Notes under the pieces: generated by a model | What the model saw: the letters and a program-made list of their open reading frames with translations, nothing else | Databases searched by the model: none | Told to the model about the DNA's origin: nothing | Origin: Candidatus Oscillibacter excrementigallinarum | Lineage (GTDB): Bacteria > Bacillota > Clostridia > Oscillospirales > Oscillospiraceae | Direction of reading: 5' to 3' | DNA: 51,857 bases | Assembly (NCBI GenBank): GCA_019118245.1 | Contig: DWZJ01000099.1 | Location: 1 to 51,857, forward strand | Program-made: the position numbers and the translations under genes | Shown here: positions 49,933 through 51,857 of the stretch, piece by piece | Position numbering within the stretch: the first letter of the stretch is position 1 | Layout: each line of letters opens with the position of its first letter

Positions 49933-50814
49933 TCACAGGTACCCGCCGTTCAAAACAAACTGCCGGAATTGCCGGACTGCCGGGGGCATGTAGGAGCTGT
50001 CATCGCTGACCAGGTAGAAATTCCGCTCCCACACGGGGTGGCTGATCTGGAGGATCTTCACATCCAGGCGCAGCAGCATCTCCATATAGGGGACCACGGC
50101 GATGCCGAAGCCCTGGGCCACTAGACCGGCGATCACCTGGTCCTCCTCTGTCTCATAGGCGATCTGCGGGGAGCCGCCGATCTGGGCGAACAGGCCATCC
50201 ACCACGTCCCGCATCCCGGAGCCGGGGGAGAAATACACCTGGGAGTAGGGGAGCGTCTCCGCCAGGTCCACTGCGTGGAGGGCGGCCAGGGGATGCGCCC
50301 GGGGGACGATCAGCACCAGGTCCTGTCGGCTGACAGGAACGGCCGTCAGCTGGAGCCTTGCCGGCGGCTGAGAGCAGAACACCAGGTCGAACCGCCTGGC
50401 GGTCAAGCCCTCCAAAAGCTGCTGGGTGACGCCGGTGTTGAAAGTGAAGCGGAGGTTCCGGTCGGGATTTTCCCGAAGGTAACGGGCGGCCAGCCCCGGG
50501 ACGAAATCCACCCCCAGCGTCCGGAGCAGCCCCAGGCGGATCAGCCCCTCGCCCCGGGCCACCCGCTGCAGGGCGTCCACGCCCTCATCCAGCGTTGACA
50601 GGGTCTGCTGCGCGCAGGTGAGGAACTGTTCCCCGAACCGGGTCAGTGTCGTGCTCCGCCCGGACCGCTCAAAAAGCGGGACGCCCAGCTCTGTCTCCAG
50701 CTGGGTGATGGCGTGGCTCAAGCTGGGCTGGGTGATGCACAGCCGTTCCGCCGCCCGGGTGAAATGCCGTGTGTGGGCCAATTCCACAAAGTAGCGAAGC
50801 TGCAAAAGATTCAT
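49933..50814 (-). CDS. LysR-family transcriptional regulator
   Basis: A 293-residue regulator with an N-terminal winged helix-turn-helix (residues 1-60: NLLQLRYFVELAHTRHFTRAAE in pieces, ITQPSLSHAITQLETELGVPLFERS) and a two-lobe effector-binding domain (about 90-290: VARGEGLIRLGLLRTLG). ATG 50814 lies at the conserved start of the family; upstream in-frame codons are not conserved. It is divergent from a YczE-like gene and near aroE, suggesting it controls one or both. The effector is unknown; a palindrome in the shared gap is a candidate site. Confidence 0.92.
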   Translation of the reverse strand: MNLLQLRYFVELAHTRHFTRAAERLCITQPSLSHAITQLETELGVPLFERSGRSTTLTRFGEQFLTCAQQTLSTLDEGVDALQRVARGEGLIRLGLLRTLGVDFVPGLAARYLRENPDRNLRFTFNTGVTQQLLEGLTARRFDLVFCSQPPARLQLTAVPVSRQDLVLIVPRAHPLAALHAVDLAETLPYSQVYFSPGSGMRDVVDGLFAQIGGSPQIAYETEEDQVIAGLVAQGFGIAVVPYMEMLLRLDVKILQISHPVWERNFYLVSDDSSYMPPAVRQFRQFVLNGGYL

Positions 50815-50856
50815 GTGTTCACGCCCCCTTTTTGGAATTTTAATATACCACAATTG

Positions 50857-50871
50857 ATAGACAGAATCTAT
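50857..50871. promoter_or_regulatory. LysR-type palindrome in the divergent region
   Basis: ATAGA-N5-TCTAT is a perfect inverted repeat fitting the T-N11-A rule for LysR regulators. It is followed by a second palindrome ATAAATTTAT (50870-50879). It lies near a minus-strand TATATT -10 for lysR, so autoregulation and control of the divergent gene are plausible. Confidence 0.5.
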
Positions 50872-51002
50872 AAATTTATCAGAAATAATTGATTTGTTAA
50901 TTTCTTGTCATTGAGATACAGTGTTGGCAGCTGAACCGGCAGCAGTGCGGCGGGATGCCCAGGCGTCGGATCACAGGTATTCCGGAGGGAAGGGGATGAA
51001 AC

Positions 51003-51668
51003 ATGGAAAACTTCGACAAGCGCCCGATCATCCGTGGCGAGATCGCGCTGCTGGCCGCCCTGGTGATCAACAGTTTCGGTGTGGTACTGATGCTGTACTC
51101 CGGCTCCGGCATCTCGGCGATCTCCAGTGTGCCCTATGCCCTGACCGACGTGTGGCCGGCGCTCTCTCTGGGGACCTGGACCTACCTCTTTCAGGGGCTT
51201 CTGGTGTTGAGCCTGATGCTCTTGCGCAGACGGTTCGTACCCGCTTATCTCCTCAGCTTCATCGTTGGGTTTTGCTTTGGAGAACTGCTGAATCTGCAGG
51301 AGCTGTGGATCGGTGTCCTGCCCAGGACACTGCCCCTTCAGGTGGTGTATTTTGCTGTGAGCTATCTGGTGATCTGTTTTGGCGTTGCACTTTCCAACCA
51401 CTGCAAAATGCCGATCGTCCCAACGGACCTGTTTCCGCGGGAGATCTCGGCCATCACCGGCGCGGCCTATGGGCGGATTAAGGTATCCTTCGACCTGAGC
51501 TGTCTGGCCGCCACCGCGCTGCTGACCGGTATCTTTCTGGGGCATCTGGATGGCCTGGGGATCGGGACCGTTCTGGCGGCGCTGACCATGGGAAAGGTGA
51601 TCGGGTGGATGAACCGCTTCCTGGACCGGAAGGCGGCATTCAGATCCCTGCTGGAGAAATACGCGTAG
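51003..51668 (+). CDS. YczE/YitT-type integral membrane protein
   Basis: A 221-residue membrane protein with about five helices. VINSFGVVLMLYSGSGISAISSVPYAL in pieces, the SLGTWTYLFQGLLVLSLML helix and PIVPTDLFPREIS match the YczE/YyaS/YitT family, thought to be membrane transporters or accessory proteins of unknown substrate. ATG 51003 follows GGAGGGAAGGGG. It is divergent from lysR and 38 bases ahead of aroE, probably in one unit with it. Confidence 0.82.
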   Translation: MENFDKRPIIRGEIALLAALVINSFGVVLMLYSGSGISAISSVPYALTDVWPALSLGTWTYLFQGLLVLSLMLLRRRFVPAYLLSFIVGFCFGELLNLQELWIGVLPRTLPLQVVYFAVSYLVICFGVALSNHCKMPIVPTDLFPREISAITGAAYGRIKVSFDLSCLAATALLTGIFLGHLDGLGIGTVLAALTMGKVIGWMNRFLDRKAAFRSLLEKYA

Positions 51669-51706
51669 AGGATACGCGCCTTATGACAGAAAGAGAGGAA
51701 CTTACT

Positions 51707-51857
51707 TTGCAGATCTCGGGAACCACAACCATGCTGGGGCTCATTGGAACGCCGGTGGCGCATTCCAAGTCCCCGGCCATGTACAACCATTGCTTTCAGA
51801 AATTCGGACTGGACTGGGCCTATCTGGCCTTTGACGTCCCGGCGGAGCGGGCCGGGG
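51707..51857 (+). CDS. aroE: Shikimate dehydrogenase-like, N-terminal part (3' truncated by window edge)
   Basis: The first 50 residues contain the shikimate-binding signature GLIGTPVAHSKSPAMYNHCF, here split over the typical LIGxPVxHSxSPxMxN pattern, followed by FGLDWAYLAFDV. The enzyme reduces 3-dehydroshikimate to shikimate with NADPH; quinate/shikimate-type paralogues share this motif. TTG 51707 is preferred because AGAGGAA lies six bases upstream; ATG 51683 in the same frame would add eight non-conserved residues. LysR neighbourhood hints at a regulated or catabolic paralogue. The gene runs off the window. Confidence 0.88.
   Translation, partial: MQISGTTTMLGLIGTPVAHSKSPAMYNHCFQKFGLDWAYLAFDVPAERAG

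Overview
The window looks like chromosomal DNA of a high-GC, spore-forming Firmicute of the gut Oscillospiraceae type (Flavonifractor/Lawsonibacter-like). The grounds are strong G/C third-position bias, AGGAGG-type ribosome binding sites, frequent TTG/GTG starts, the sporulation genes gerW and a DacF-type carboxypeptidase, scpAB, and a class B sortase substrate system. The exact genus is inference. No rRNA, tRNA, CRISPR array, insertion sequence or complete phage was seen.

Layout. 1-1370: the 3' end of rpsB and all of tsf, closed by a strong terminator. 1607-5592: a flavin reductase-like gene, a UvrD/PcrA-type helicase and a DEDD exonuclease. 5632-10866: a housekeeping/sporulation operon (M50 protease, scpA, scpB, DUF2953 protein, gerW, dacF-like, rluB-like). 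10881-15130 (minus): a TetR regulator with operator-like palindromes and a heterodimeric ABC exporter-fold pair. 15169-27557: a purine uptake and catabolism locus, made of a GntR regulator, a BMP-family lipoprotein, an ABC ATPase, two permeases, an unknown 157-aa protein, a three-subunit xanthine dehydrogenase, a guanine deaminase-like protein and adenine deaminase. Together these would import nucleosides or bases and funnel adenine and guanine to hypoxanthine/xanthine for the dehydrogenase.

27606-32345: a lantibiotic-protection-type ABC transporter (minus) divergent from its response regulator/histidine kinase pair, with 11-bp phased repeats upstream of the ABC promoter. A reverse-transcriptase-like remnant follows the kinase. 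32344-36157 (minus): an ABC ATPase, an ABC-2 membrane/M1 peptidase fusion and a second permease. 36216-37713: an AT-rich VanZ-like gene, a broken histidine-kinase fragment and an alpha/beta hydrolase. 37755-39977 (minus): a second two-component system. Its own promoter and that of the ABC/M1 operon share phased TGGAG-type repeats at the same distance from the -10, so one response regulator probably controls both.

40355-49796: a 2812-residue secreted surface protein with about 16 Cna-B-like units, an Asp/Pro spacer and a VPRTG sorting signal, followed by a class B sortase. 49933-51857: a LysR regulator divergent from a YczE-type membrane protein and the 5' end of an aroE-like shikimate dehydrogenase gene.

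The most distinctive systems are the ABC/M1-peptidase operon with its inferred two-component regulation, and the giant Cna-B surface protein with its dedicated sortase. All functions are read from motifs and context; no database search was possible.
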